Origin: Sulfolobales archaeon
GTDB taxonomy: Archaea > Thermoproteota > Thermoprotei_A > Sulfolobales > NBVN01
Assembly: GCA_026419835.1 (NCBI GenBank)
Contig: JAOAKQ010000004.1
Span: 1 to 42,387, forward strand
DNA: 42,387 nt
Reading direction: 5' to 3'
The notes below the pieces were generated by a model. The model saw only the letters and a program-made list of their open reading frames with translations. It was not told the origin of the DNA and did no database searches. Shown here piece by piece: positions 25,092-33,000 of the stretch. A program made the position numbers and the translations under genes. Position 1 is the first letter of the stretch; the number at the start of each line of letters is the position of its first letter.

Positions 25092-25613
25092 GTGTGCCGG
25101 CTGAGCTACGGATACTGCGAAATGTGCGGTAAGCCGGTAGCTAGGCGCGATCTGAAGGTAATATACGTAGAGAGCGTTAGGCTATCCATCTGCCCGTCCT
25201 GCTACAGTAGGTTGGTTAAAGGTGATGTCGTGAGGGAGATTAAAGAAGAAGCTGCGAGAACTCGGTCCCAGAAGGCTAGTGCGAGACCTGTGAAAAAAAG
25301 TGAGGAGAGAGTTCTAGAGGAGTACGAAGTCGTGTCCAACTACGCTGAGAGAGTTAAGCAAGCTAGGGAGAGGCTGGGGCTGACTCAGAAAGCACTTGCG
25401 GATATGGTTAGAGAAAGCGAGAACACTATAAAGAGAATCGAGTCCGGGAGGCTCGTACCGACGATAGCTCTAGCTAGGAAGCTCGAAGAGGTTCTCTCCA
25501 TTAAGCTCCTGGAGCCGGTAGTAGATACCGCAGAAGCACGCCTACCGAGTCCAGCTAAGATGAAGGAACTAACTCTAGGTGACGTAGTCTCCCTGAAAAA
25601 GCGTGAGAAGTAG
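25092..25613 (+). CDS. mbf1: Archaeal multiprotein bridging factor 1 (aMBF1), zinc ribbon plus HTH
   Basis: The 173-residue protein has an N-terminal zinc ribbon with CEMC (residues 9-12) and CPSC (about 35-38). A charged linker follows, then a Cro/C1-type helix-turn-helix, YAERVKQARERLGLTQKALADMV...NTIKRIESGRLVPTIALARKLE. This architecture defines archaeal MBF1, linked to transcription and ribosome association in other archaea. The GTG start makes Cys2 the second residue. The 3' end abuts hflX with no spacer (stop TAG directly followed by TTG), an arrangement I recall from other crenarchaea. This points to linked functions at the ribosome. Confidence 0.88.
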   Translation: MCRLSYGYCEMCGKPVARRDLKVIYVESVRLSICPSCYSRLVKGDVVREIKEEAARTRSQKASARPVKKSEERVLEEYEVVSNYAERVKQARERLGLTQKALADMVRESENTIKRIESGRLVPTIALARKLEEVLSIKLLEPVVDTAEARLPSPAKMKELTLGDVVSLKKREK

Positions 25614-26687
25614 TTGACCGCGGCACTCGTTATAGCTAGAACTGAGGACCTCGCCGAAGCTCTTGAACTAGCTAGGGTACTCCATAGTAGAGTTGAGGTA
25701 GTGGAGCTGCCGGATAGATACAGAGCTTCCACTTCGGCGTATCTAACGCCGAAGTGGCTGAGGATAATTAGGGAGAAGGTCGGGGACGGGAACTACGATA
25801 AGGTCTACATCTACGATACTCTCAGCCCGAGACACGTAAGCCACTTAATGAAGGAGCTGAAGGTCGTTGTTGAAGATAGGGTTCTGCTAATTCTCGGTGT
25901 TCTAGCGGAGCACGCGGGTTCTAAAGAAGCGAAGATCCAGATTGAGATGGCTAGGCTAAGGCATCAGATACCCCTACTAAGAGACTGGATAAACAGGGTT
26001 AAGATAGGTGAGCTACCAGGCTTCCTGGGACCCGGTGGGTACGCTATAGATGCTTACTACTCACACGTTAGGAGGAGGATCGGTAGGCTCCGCAGAGAGC
26101 TCGAGAGGCTTAGAAGAGTTAAAGACTACGAGAGAACTAGAAGAGTGGAGGCAGGTCTTATCCACGTAGCTATAGCTGGCTACACGAACGCCGGGAAGAC
26201 TACTCTTTTCAACTCCCTAACTGGGGAGAGTAGAGCTACGGGACCTGAGCTACTGACAACTACGTCCACGAAAGCTAAGATGGTTCCTATCGGTGGTTTG
26301 AGAGTTGTTTTCATAGATACCGTGGGGTTTATAAAGAACATACCTCCGGAGATAGTTGAAGCATTCTACGCAACTCTAAGAGAGATATCGACTTCCTCAG
26401 CGGTGATTCTCATTATGGACAGCTCGGATGAGGATAGAGGGTTCTACGTAAAGCTTAGGGAATCTCTGAAGATCTTGGTTAACATAGGGTTCGTAGGTAG
26501 GCCTCTAATCGTAGCTTTAAACAAGATAGACCTAGTCGATAGCGGTAAGGTAGCTAAGTTGAAGTCCCTGGTGAACTCAGAGGTAGATCGCGGTATGTGG
26601 TTCTACAGAGTCGTCGAGATCTCCGCTCTGAGAGGAACTAACCTAGACCTGCTCAAAAAGGCACTGCTGGAGGTCTTAGAGAGCTGA
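25614..26687 (+). CDS. hflX: HflX-family ribosome-associated GTPase
   Basis: HflX is a GTPase that binds the large ribosomal subunit and helps split or rescue stalled ribosomes. The 357-residue protein has the N-terminal HflX domain with the glycine-rich segment LPGFLGPGGYAID, a coiled-coil-like basic helix (HVRRRIGRLRRELERLRRVKDYERTRR). The G domain follows: G1 GYTNAGKT (189-196), DTVGF for G3, and NKIDL for G4. The TTG start touches the mbf1 stop. There is no C-terminal extension, as in other archaeal HflX proteins. A 7-bp hairpin follows the stop. Confidence 0.93.
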   Translation: MTAALVIARTEDLAEALELARVLHSRVEVVELPDRYRASTSAYLTPKWLRIIREKVGDGNYDKVYIYDTLSPRHVSHLMKELKVVVEDRVLLILGVLAEHAGSKEAKIQIEMARLRHQIPLLRDWINRVKIGELPGFLGPGGYAIDAYYSHVRRRIGRLRRELERLRRVKDYERTRRVEAGLIHVAIAGYTNAGKTTLFNSLTGESRATGPELLTTTSTKAKMVPIGGLRVVFIDTVGFIKNIPPEIVEAFYATLREISTSSAVILIMDSSDEDRGFYVKLRESLKILVNIGFVGRPLIVALNKIDLVDSGKVAKLKSLVNSEVDRGMWFYRVVEISALRGTNLDLLKKALLEVLES

Positions 26688-26706
26688 GACCTCATCGAAG
26701 AGGTCT
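26687..26706 (+). terminator. Hairpin at the hflX 3' end
   Basis: AGACCTC and GAGGTCT form a perfect 7-bp stem with a 6-nt loop that begins on the last base of the hflX stop codon. It lies in the 31-bp gap to the convergent ubiX gene, so it may end transcription from either side. No T-run is seen. Confidence 0.45.
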
Positions 26707-26718
26707 GCGGTAGCTCTA

Positions 26719-27375
26719 CTAGGAGTGCTGAGATGCTCTACCAGGAGCTCCACCTCCTTCTCCGTAGAGTGCTGAGCACAGGTCCCCACCGATAGAGCTA
26801 GATTGAGGCCATCTAGTGTAGAGTGAGTGTGTTGTTATGCCAGCCACGTCGAGTACCTTACCCACTATGAAGTCAACTACGTCCCGTAGAGTAGTGGGCT
26901 TAGCGTAGAAGCCCACTACCGCTGGAACTACAGTTACGCCGGCTTTAGCCGCCATGTAGAGTGAGCGCAGCTCTACGTACCCTAGTGGAGACTCTCTGAT
27001 AACGGCTATGACCTTCTTACCCAGTCTTAGAGCGTTCGTAGCGGCTCTTACGATTAGGTTATCGGCTAGTCCGTGAGCTATCGAAGACACAGTCTTTATT
27101 GTGGCCGGTATTACGGCGACCCAGTCTACGTAGACGAAGTAGCTTGAGCTAGATAGAGGTGCGCTGAGGTCATCCTCCCAGTAGACCTCTCTAGCACCGA
27201 GTTCGCGTATTTTAGATACGAAGAACTCGGGTGAAACACACTCACCTTCAGCTACTCTAGCCGATGCCTTAGATAGAACTACGTCAACTCTGCAGTTCAT
27301 AGAGTTGAGGACTTCGGTTAGCCTAAGAGCGAGCACTAGCCCGCTACTTCCAGTTACTCCAACTACTACGTACAT
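26719..27375 (-). CDS. ubiX: UbiX/Pad1-family flavin prenyltransferase
   Basis: UbiX attaches a dimethylallyl group to FMN to make prenylated FMN, the cofactor of UbiD-type (de)carboxylases. The N-terminal flavin-binding motif VVVGVTGSSGLVLALRL is typical. Later blocks include WVAVIPATIKTVSSIAHGLADNLIVRAATNALRLGKKVIAVIRESPLG (split here into PATIKTVSSIAHGLADNL and KKVIAVIRESPLG), with the family's substrate-contacting arginine, and VDFIVGKVLD. The 218 residues exceed the usual length by about 20 at a low-complexity C-terminus (GGGAPGRASQHS). No ubiD is nearby. It sits downstream of an ECF transporter with a RibU-like component, an apt neighbour for a flavin enzyme. Confidence 0.88.
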   Translation of the reverse strand: MYVVVGVTGSSGLVLALRLTEVLNSMNCRVDVVLSKASARVAEGECVSPEFFVSKIRELGAREVYWEDDLSAPLSSSSYFVYVDWVAVIPATIKTVSSIAHGLADNLIVRAATNALRLGKKVIAVIRESPLGYVELRSLYMAAKAGVTVVPAVVGFYAKPTTLRDVVDFIVGKVLDVAGITTHSLYTRWPQSSSIGGDLCSALYGEGGGAPGRASQHS

Positions 27376-27456
27376 GTAGCTACCCCAATACCTCTAAGTA
27401 ACCTATGGAGCGCTCTATTAAGCACTTCTACCGCGGAGCTCTCTACTCGATTCCAG

Positions 27457-28167
27457 CTAGGTAGCTACGAGGTGTAGAGCGGATATGGCGGCCGCTGGAA
27501 CTAGGAGTACTAGGTCTAGAGGACTGAGCGCTCTAGGCTTAGCTGTCGGCGGTACTCCGTGCATGTACAGAGCTTCAGCTACGTACCTGCTGTTCAGAAT
27601 AGAATCTACTACCAGGGGCTTTATCAGTGAAGCAACGTTCTTACCGCCCAGCTTTAGCTTAGCAACTACGTACGCTTCTGAGAAAGATATGAACGCTAGC
27701 GGTAGCTGAGCCATTGCTACAGCGAGTACTTCCGAGTAGTGCCTAAGCCCTAGTTTCATTAGGATGTACTTGACCTCGCTAATTGATAGCATTTGAAATA
27801 GTAACGTCAGAGCTATTACTATGGCTGCGATTCGGAGAGTTCTGAGAGCTACGTCAACAGGGTCGGACGGCTCGGACCCCACTAACACTGAGAGAAGATT
27901 CAGTGCGTAGCCCAGCAGTATAAACGCTCCAACAAGCTTCAGCATACCTAGGAGTCTTCTGAAACCCGCGAGAAAAGCCGCAATAGCTATCTCGTAAGCA
28001 AGAGCTGCCACCGTCTGCACTGGCGAGACCCTAATTCCGGGGAGTATGTAGGGTAGAGATAGAGATAGCGTTAGTACGAGCGGGACAGATACCTTACCGA
28101 GTAGGCCGAATCTTCTAGCTTTCTCAGAGACTAAGAAGACGTAGGCGAAATCTCTTAGTGCTGACAT
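27457..28167 (-). CDS. ecfT: EcfT, transmembrane subunit of an ECF transporter
   Basis: EcfT couples ATP hydrolysis to the substrate-binding S component in energy-coupling factor transporters. The 236-residue protein has about 5-6 membrane helices. The coupling-helix signature is visible as NSRYVAEALYMHGVPP, matching the AEALEARGF-type motif, with another basic helix (AYVVAKLKLGGKN) upstream. It follows the double ATPase gene by 10 nt in a minus-strand operon: S component, EcfA, EcfT, then UbiX. Sequence is divergent from bacterial EcfT, as expected for archaea. Confidence 0.8.
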   Translation of the reverse strand: MSALRDFAYVFLVSEKARRFGLLGKVSVPLVLTLSLSLPYILPGIRVSPVQTVAALAYEIAIAAFLAGFRRLLGMLKLVGAFILLGYALNLLSVLVGSEPSDPVDVALRTLRIAAIVIALTLLFQMLSISEVKYILMKLGLRHYSEVLAVAMAQLPLAFISFSEAYVVAKLKLGGKNVASLIKPLVVDSILNSRYVAEALYMHGVPPTAKPRALSPLDLVLLVPAAAISALHLVAT

Positions 28168-28177
28168 CTTTGAGCAC

Positions 28178-29683
28178 CTACATACCGAGCTCTCTGCACT
28201 TCTCAGCCGCTGTGATGACCTCTAGATCTACCTCCGGCTCGACCTCGGCTAGGTGTCCGTTCTTCATTTCGTATACTCTCGCCGGTAGTACTAGAGACAC
28301 AGTCTCTCTATTGCTGACTGTCAAGATCTTCGGGGAATTTACGCTATCGAGGATCTTTGCTAGGGAGAGTCTATCAGCGTACGTTAACCCAGTAAACGGC
28401 TCATCCATTAAGAGGACTACACTGCTACCAGCGGAGGTGGCTACCGACACAGCCGCTCTTACAGCCTGCCCCCAGGATAAATTGAATGGTGAAGTGCTGA
28501 GCTCTTCATCAACTCCTAAACTCCTCAGCCTTCTAATCCCCGCTTCCAGGCAGGACTCCCTCTCGGAATGCCTGGAGCACACCACCTCAAACTCCTTCTT
28601 CAAGCTTTCTTCAGTGAAGAATAGGTATATGTTCTGCGGAATATAGATAGTCCTCACGTGAGAGGCTTTCTCGATCCTACCCCTCATTGGAGTGAGATAC
28701 CCCGCTACTAGCTTAAGCAGAGTAGACTTACCGCTGCCGTTCAATCCGTATACTACAACAACGTCTTTCCTACCCGAAATAACTAAGTTAACCCCCTTGA
28801 GGATCCAGTCCCCACTTCTATCATATCTAAACCACACATCTCTAGCTTTCAGTACTTCTTCGTATCTATTCGAGCTACCTACCTCACTACCTCTACTAAG
28901 TCTAGGGATAGACCCGGGGTCCGCACCTCTAGGGTACCTAAGCCGCTCGTGGTCTACGGGAACGAGAACTCCGTTTTTTAGTAAGTACACACTACTAGCT
29001 AACTTCAGTAAGCTAACGAATCTGTGCTCAAAAACTACAACGGACTTACCCATAGATTTAAGTACCGTGATAACGTCTCTCACCTCCTCGAGACCTTCAT
29101 CATCAAGCCACATTAGCGGTTCATCTAGTACCACTACGCTCGGATCCCACAGCATGGCTTTCGCGATCGCTACTCTCCTCAACTGCCCCCCGGAGAGCTC
29201 GAAGAACCTCTTCTTCAGAAGCTTCTCGAGCTTAAACACGTTGACCACTTTCCAAAACATCTTCCTACCTCCATCAACTCCGTGAATGGCCGTGGAGGTA
29301 TCGTAGAGGTCCGCTTCAACTACGTGCTCTATGAAGTGCGCGTAGACATTCTGATTTACTACTTGAATTAACCTTCGGAGCTCCTCTACAGCTAGTTCTC
29401 CTAGTTTCCTCCCTCTGAGCAGTACCTCACCTCTGACCTCCCCTCCGTAAACCCACAGACCTACACCAGTTAGAGACCTTAGGAGAGTGGTTTTCCCAGA
29501 GCCGCTAGCACCGAGAACTAGAACTACCTCACCGGAACCTACGGAGAGATTCACTCCTCGAAGAACCCAGTTAGATGAAGTAGGGTAGCGGAACCAGAGA
29601 TTTTTCACTACTAGCGGAAAAAACGAGCTATCCCGGACCTCCCGGTTTTCGAGGTGGGTGCCGTTCTCATTCATTCTATTCAC
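28178..29683 (-). CDS. ecfA: EcfA-type fused double ATPase of an ECF transporter
   Basis: The 501-residue protein contains two ABC cassettes in tandem, a known fused form of EcfA/EcfA'. Cassette 1 has Walker A GASGSGKT (58-65), signature LSGGQLRR and Walker B VVVLDEP. Cassette 2 has Walker A GLNGSGKST, Walker B VVLLMDEP, and an altered signature LSWGQ instead of LSGGQ. The ATG overlaps the stop of the S-component gene by 4 nt (ATGA), and EcfT follows after 10 nt. The subunits are therefore probably made in fixed order for one membrane complex. Confidence 0.9.
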   Translation of the reverse strand: MNRMNENGTHLENREVRDSSFFPLVVKNLWFRYPTSSNWVLRGVNLSVGSGEVVLVLGASGSGKTTLLRSLTGVGLWVYGGEVRGEVLLRGRKLGELAVEELRRLIQVVNQNVYAHFIEHVVEADLYDTSTAIHGVDGGRKMFWKVVNVFKLEKLLKKRFFELSGGQLRRVAIAKAMLWDPSVVVLDEPLMWLDDEGLEEVRDVITVLKSMGKSVVVFEHRFVSLLKLASSVYLLKNGVLVPVDHERLRYPRGADPGSIPRLSRGSEVGSSNRYEEVLKARDVWFRYDRSGDWILKGVNLVISGRKDVVVVYGLNGSGKSTLLKLVAGYLTPMRGRIEKASHVRTIYIPQNIYLFFTEESLKKEFEVVCSRHSERESCLEAGIRRLRSLGVDEELSTSPFNLSWGQAVRAAVSVATSAGSSVVLLMDEPFTGLTYADRLSLAKILDSVNSPKILTVSNRETVSLVLPARVYEMKNGHLAEVEPEVDLEVITAAEKCRELGM

Positions 29684-30279
29684 GGCGTTCTAGTGCCACC
29701 GATACCTAAGGTTTTAGATACCACTCTGAAAACTCCGATCGATAAAGCTCCAACGTAAGAAGCGGCTATAGCGTTAAATACAGCTATGTGCGGTAGCAGT
29801 GCTATCGTTACTGAGTAGGCTCTATCGTAAGTCCACCCGTAGGTTAGAACCAGCCAGTGCGGTGTAATTATGTAGTTGAGGAGAGACATTACGAGAATCC
29901 TGGAGATCGCACCGATAACTACGGGTACAGCATAGTACTTAACGTGCGCTCTCCTCAGGCACAGGTAGCTGTAGAGCAGCGATAGAGGTATGAACGTAGA
30001 TGCTTCAGCAGCTATCTTCATACTCGCACCAACGAAATCGGCACCCATTAGGTGGAGTCCGATGAAGATTACTGGCAGTACAGCTAAAGACGTTCTCCAG
30101 GAGTATAGTGCTAGCACGGCTAGCGGTATTCCAACACCATCGAACTTAAGAAACGGTGCTGGAGGATACGGGAACTTGAATATGTGGAGTACTAGTGATA
30201 GTGCTGTTAAAGCCGAAGCCGTGGAGAGCTCAAGCAGCTTCCCAGCCGGTCCGACACCTCTAGGGGTTTGAGGGCTCAT
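29680..30279 (-). CDS. ribU: RibU-like ECF transporter S component (probable riboflavin)
   Basis: This is a small hydrophobic protein (199 residues, about six helices) at the head of a minus-strand ECF operon. The first-helix region HIFKFPYPPAPFLKFDGVGIP closely resembles RibU S components, which have FPLPFLPPFLKFD at the same place. I therefore infer flavin uptake; other S-component specificities such as thiamine precursors cannot be excluded. The genes for the fused ATPase and EcfT overlap or follow immediately, so the transporter is complete. The ATG sits about 7 nt downstream of the expected transcript start. Confidence 0.7.
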   Translation of the reverse strand: MSPQTPRGVGPAGKLLELSTASALTALSLVLHIFKFPYPPAPFLKFDGVGIPLAVLALYSWRTSLAVLPVIFIGLHLMGADFVGASMKIAAEASTFIPLSLLYSYLCLRRAHVKYYAVPVVIGAISRILVMSLLNYIITPHWLVLTYGWTYDRAYSVTIALLPHIAVFNAIAASYVGALSIGVFRVVSKTLGIGGTRTP

Positions 30280-30307
30280 AGGCTTCCCTCATGACGTCGA
30301 GAGAGCT

Positions 30308-30316
30308 GTAAATAAG
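30308..30316 (-). promoter_or_regulatory. TATA-like promoter of the ECF-ubiX operon
   Basis: On the minus strand, CTTATTTAC lies about 30 nt before the S-component ATG in the 109-bp gap after the TatD-type gene. The expected transcript start is near 30286, giving a very short leader. Confidence 0.45.
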
Positions 30317-30388
30317 CGAGACACACAACAATCCTCCCAGAGTCTGAGGGACTTATAACGGTTTCTGCATCGAGAAATCGCGAGCTCC

Positions 30389-31120
30389 CTACTTCTTAGC
30401 GGATGAGATCAACCTACGGAAATTCTCAGCTACTCTCTCGGAGATTTCGGTCACGCTCACACGCTTTATCTGGGAGATCCTCTCCAATAATCTGGGGAGT
30501 AGCTCGGGCCCGAGGTCGAGTCCTCTGTACCTGTAGGGACCATCCGATTCGGTAAGTATGGCATCGGTAGGTACCTTCTCTACTACAGCTTCGTGCTTCT
30601 TCTGCACTAGTAGAGCCGGGTTAACGCCAATGAAGAACCCTTCACTAACGATTTCGTCAACTAGCTCTAGGGGGCCTGTGTACCAGTGGAAGACTGCTGT
30701 GGCGATCTCGTACTTTCTCAGTAAATCGAGTACATCTCTCCAAGCACCAGCTGCGTGAATGCTTAAGCCTAGCCCGTACTCAGCTGCGATCTCTAGAAAT
30801 CCCTTAAATAGCCTCAGCTGCGCTTCAAATGTCTCCGGGTGAAGCGCTCTGTCTAGCCCAACCTCACCCAGGAAGTATATACCGTAATCACCTACCAGCT
30901 TCTCGATGGCCTTCATAGAATCTTCGATACCTACCTTATCTGCGTTCCACGGGTGAACGCCCACGGCCGGTATGGCGTGAGGGCACCTACCGCATATATC
31001 CACGGTCTTTAAGCTCGAAGCTACGTCATCTGATACAGCTATCATTAGGTACCCACTATCGCAGTACTTTACCCAGCTATCTTCATATTCGTAGAGATGT
31101 ATGTGGGAGTCTATCAGCAT
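30389..31120 (-). CDS. TatD-family metal-dependent hydrolase
   Basis: TatD-family proteins are TIM-barrel metal hydrolases, some with 3'-5' DNase activity. Landmarks are DSHIHLYE (metal HxH near the start), FLGEVGLDRAL (Glu ligand), LGLSIHAAGAW and AVFHWYTG (His ligands), and LTESDGPYRY for the final Asp. The reading frame opens at a GTG 27 nt upstream (31147). However, the TATA box at 31161-31172 puts the transcript start near 31140, so the ATG at 31120, which gives a typical MLIDSHIHL start and has GGGTGAG upstream, is better. It is divergent from the PAN gene. The substrate is not predictable. Confidence 0.82.
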   Translation of the reverse strand: MLIDSHIHLYEYEDSWVKYCDSGYLMIAVSDDVASSLKTVDICGRCPHAIPAVGVHPWNADKVGIEDSMKAIEKLVGDYGIYFLGEVGLDRALHPETFEAQLRLFKGFLEIAAEYGLGLSIHAAGAWRDVLDLLRKYEIATAVFHWYTGPLELVDEIVSEGFFIGVNPALLVQKKHEAVVEKVPTDAILTESDGPYRYRGLDLGPELLPRLLERISQIKRVSVTEISERVAENFRRLISSAKK

Positions 31121-31160
31121 GCTCGCTACTGACTCACCCACATACACGACTACGAAATTC

Positions 31161-31198
31161 GCTATAAATAGCTATCCCAGTAGGTACCGAACTACTGG
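31161..31198 (-). promoter_or_regulatory. TatD-gene promoter with adjoining inverted repeat
   Basis: GCTATTTATAGC on the minus strand (31161-31172) is a good TATA-type box. Immediately upstream, CCAGTAG (31177-31183) is complementary to CTACTGG (31192-31198) with an 8-nt spacer. The repeat covers the position of the BRE element or a potential operator. Confidence 0.45.
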
Positions 31199-31274
31199 TT
31201 CTACTAGCTGAGTGTAGCTGCGCACCCGTAGCTAAGAAAACACCGATCTCGATGTGTTCACTCACATCTCAATC

Positions 31275-31286
31275 CTTATAAATAAG
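31275..31286 (+). promoter_or_regulatory. TATA-like promoter of the PAN gene
   Basis: CTTATAAATAAG is a strong archaeal TATA-type element. It is followed by a GGTGGTG ribosome-binding site (31305-31311), 8 nt before the TTG start of PAN. This arrangement supports the TTG as the true start. Confidence 0.6.
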
Positions 31287-31319
31287 TTCTGTAGCTAGTA
31301 AAGCGGTGGTGCCGATATC

Positions 31320-32492
31320 TTGAGCTACTTCAGTAGCGATAAGAAGAGCGGTGTCTTCGAGTACGTTAAGTACTTGGAGGAGAGAGTTCACCAGCTGGAG
31401 TCGGAAGTAGAGTTCCTGAGGAGAGAACTTAACTACTATAAAGGAGAGATCGATAAGTTAATGGCTTCTCCACTGGTTGAGGCGGTGCTTCTGGAGCTAC
31501 TAGAAGATGGGAGAGCTATTGTAAGAAGTAGTGCTGGACCGACACTAGTAGTCAACATTAGCGGGTCCGTAGATACCTCCAGACTGAAGCCAGGCGTTCA
31601 CGTCGCTCTAAATCAGAGAGGGTCCACAGTTGTCGAAGTGCTCCCAATAGTAGAAGATTACTACGTGAAAGCTATGGAGGTAGATGAAAGACCTAGAACC
31701 ACCTTCAAAGATGTTGGGGGACTTCACGAGCAGATTAGAGAAATTAGGGAGGTCGTTGAACTCCCGCTCAAATCACCGGAGCTTTTCTCTAAGATAGGAA
31801 TAGAACCCCCAAAGGGAGTTCTACTCTACGGACCACCTGGCTGCGGGAAGACCCTGCTGGCGAGAGCTGTAGCTGGTGAAGTTAAAGCTACGTTCATTAG
31901 GTTAGCGGCATCGGAACTAGCTCAGAAGTTTGTTGGTGAGGGTGCTAGAATCGTTAGAGAGGTTTTTAGATCAGCTAGGCGTAAGGCTCCGGCAATAGTC
32001 TTCATAGATGAGCTTGACGCCATTGGGGCTAAGAGGTTGGATATCGGGACGTCCGGTGAGAGGGAAATCCACAGAACGCTCTCGCAGCTTCTCGTAGAAA
32101 TAGACGGTTTCGACCCGCTAGATAAGGTTAAGATTATGGCCGCTACGAACAGGATCGACGTCGTCGACCCGGCACTTCTTAGACCCGGTAGATTCGATAG
32201 ACTAGTAGAAGTGCCGCCGCCAGATTTAGCTGGTAGGTACGAGATACTTAAGATATACACGTCTAAGATGTCTCTAGATAGCGATGTGGACTTGATGAAG
32301 CTAGCTAGTATGACCGAGGGTCTCTGCGGTGCCGACATCAAGGCCATATGCGTAGAAGCTGGGTACAGCGCTATAAGAAGAAATGCGAGCTCCGTCAGTA
32401 TGAGTGATTTTATTCAAGCTATAGGTAGGTACGTACCTAGAAAGTCCGCCGGTAGTAGAAGAGATGCGGCATCATTAACGACGAACTTGTAG
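31320..32492 (+). CDS. pan: PAN, proteasome-activating nucleotidase (AAA+ ATPase)
   Basis: PAN unfolds proteins and feeds them to the archaeal 20S proteasome. The 390-residue protein has an N-terminal coiled coil (about 11-47) and an OB domain (about 55-115). The AAA+ module carries Walker A GPPGCGKT (171-178), pore loop KFVGEG (203-208), Walker B IVFIDE (226-231), sensor ATNR and arginine fingers in RPGRFDR. TTG start is supported by GGTGGTG upstream. The C-terminus reads SLTTNL and lacks the hydrophobic-Tyr-X tail with which PAN normally docks into the proteasome. No proteasome subunit genes are in the window. A SpoU-like gene follows after 13 nt. Confidence 0.92.
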   Translation: MSYFSSDKKSGVFEYVKYLEERVHQLESEVEFLRRELNYYKGEIDKLMASPLVEAVLLELLEDGRAIVRSSAGPTLVVNISGSVDTSRLKPGVHVALNQRGSTVVEVLPIVEDYYVKAMEVDERPRTTFKDVGGLHEQIREIREVVELPLKSPELFSKIGIEPPKGVLLYGPPGCGKTLLARAVAGEVKATFIRLAASELAQKFVGEGARIVREVFRSARRKAPAIVFIDELDAIGAKRLDIGTSGEREIHRTLSQLLVEIDGFDPLDKVKIMAATNRIDVVDPALLRPGRFDRLVEVPPPDLAGRYEILKIYTSKMSLDSDVDLMKLASMTEGLCGADIKAICVEAGYSAIRRNASSVSMSDFIQAIGRYVPRKSAGSRRDAASLTTNL

Positions 32493-32505
32493 AGGAGACT
32501 CCCCG

Positions 32506-32964
32506 TTGATTACGGTAGTGCTCTCCGGCGTTTCCTCCCCGCATAAGCTGGTGGAATCGGTTAGAGTAGCGTACGGGTTTAGAGGAGTTAGCGTCGACCT
32601 CTTCATCGTTACCAGACCTACAGGACTGGCCTCTCAGGCAGGTGTGCCGGAAGCGTATAGAGTAGCTCTTAAGTACGGCAAGCCTCTAGTAGTTCTCTCG
32701 AGTCTTAAGGAAGTATTCGAGTACTTTAAATTCGATGAAGTATACTCGGTCCTACCGGGTCAGAGTGGTTTGAGAAGACTTGATGAAATCTCGGTAAGAA
32801 ACTCGAAATACGCACTCATCTTCACCGGGGAGGAGCACGGTAGAAGCGAGGCACCCGTGGAAGTCCTTACAATACCGGAGCTTCCGGCCGACTCCCCTCC
32901 GCAGGTAACTATAGCTCTAGCACTATACACGATCTACAGTAAGCTGAGGTCTTTAAGTAGTTAG
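32506..32964 (+). CDS. SpoU/SPOUT-like RNA methyltransferase family protein
   Basis: This 152-residue protein ends with IFTGEEHGRSEAPVEVLTIPELPADSPPQVTIALALYTIYSKL. That segment resembles the knotted SAM-binding end of SpoU-type methylases, where a GxExxG motif precedes a proline-rich loop and a final helix. The N-terminal half is a Rossmann-like alternation (VVLSGVSSPHKLVESVR...). It lacks an N-terminal substrate-binding domain, as in small archaeal SpoU-like proteins. The target RNA is unknown and catalysis is unproven. TTG start 13 nt after PAN, with an AGAGGAGA site nearby. Confidence 0.55.
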   Translation: MITVVLSGVSSPHKLVESVRVAYGFRGVSVDLFIVTRPTGLASQAGVPEAYRVALKYGKPLVVLSSLKEVFEYFKFDEVYSVLPGQSGLRRLDEISVRNSKYALIFTGEEHGRSEAPVEVLTIPELPADSPPQVTIALALYTIYSKLRSLSS

Positions 32965-33000
32965 ACCGGCAGTAAGTAGTGAGTGGTAGAGTGTTTGAGA

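Noticed and set aside
28692-29285. 197-residue open frame on the plus strand
   Set aside because: It lies entirely antisense to the EcfA gene with clear ABC motifs, and its translation is Ser/Thr/Leu-rich low complexity without a recognisable motif.
31121-31147. Nine-residue extension of the TatD-type protein
   Set aside because: The TATA position implies that this part is at or before the transcript start, and the family starts at MLIDSHIHL.
31922-32347. 141-residue minus-strand open frame inside PAN
   Set aside because: Fully antisense to the AAA+ core of PAN; composition is that of a shadow frame.
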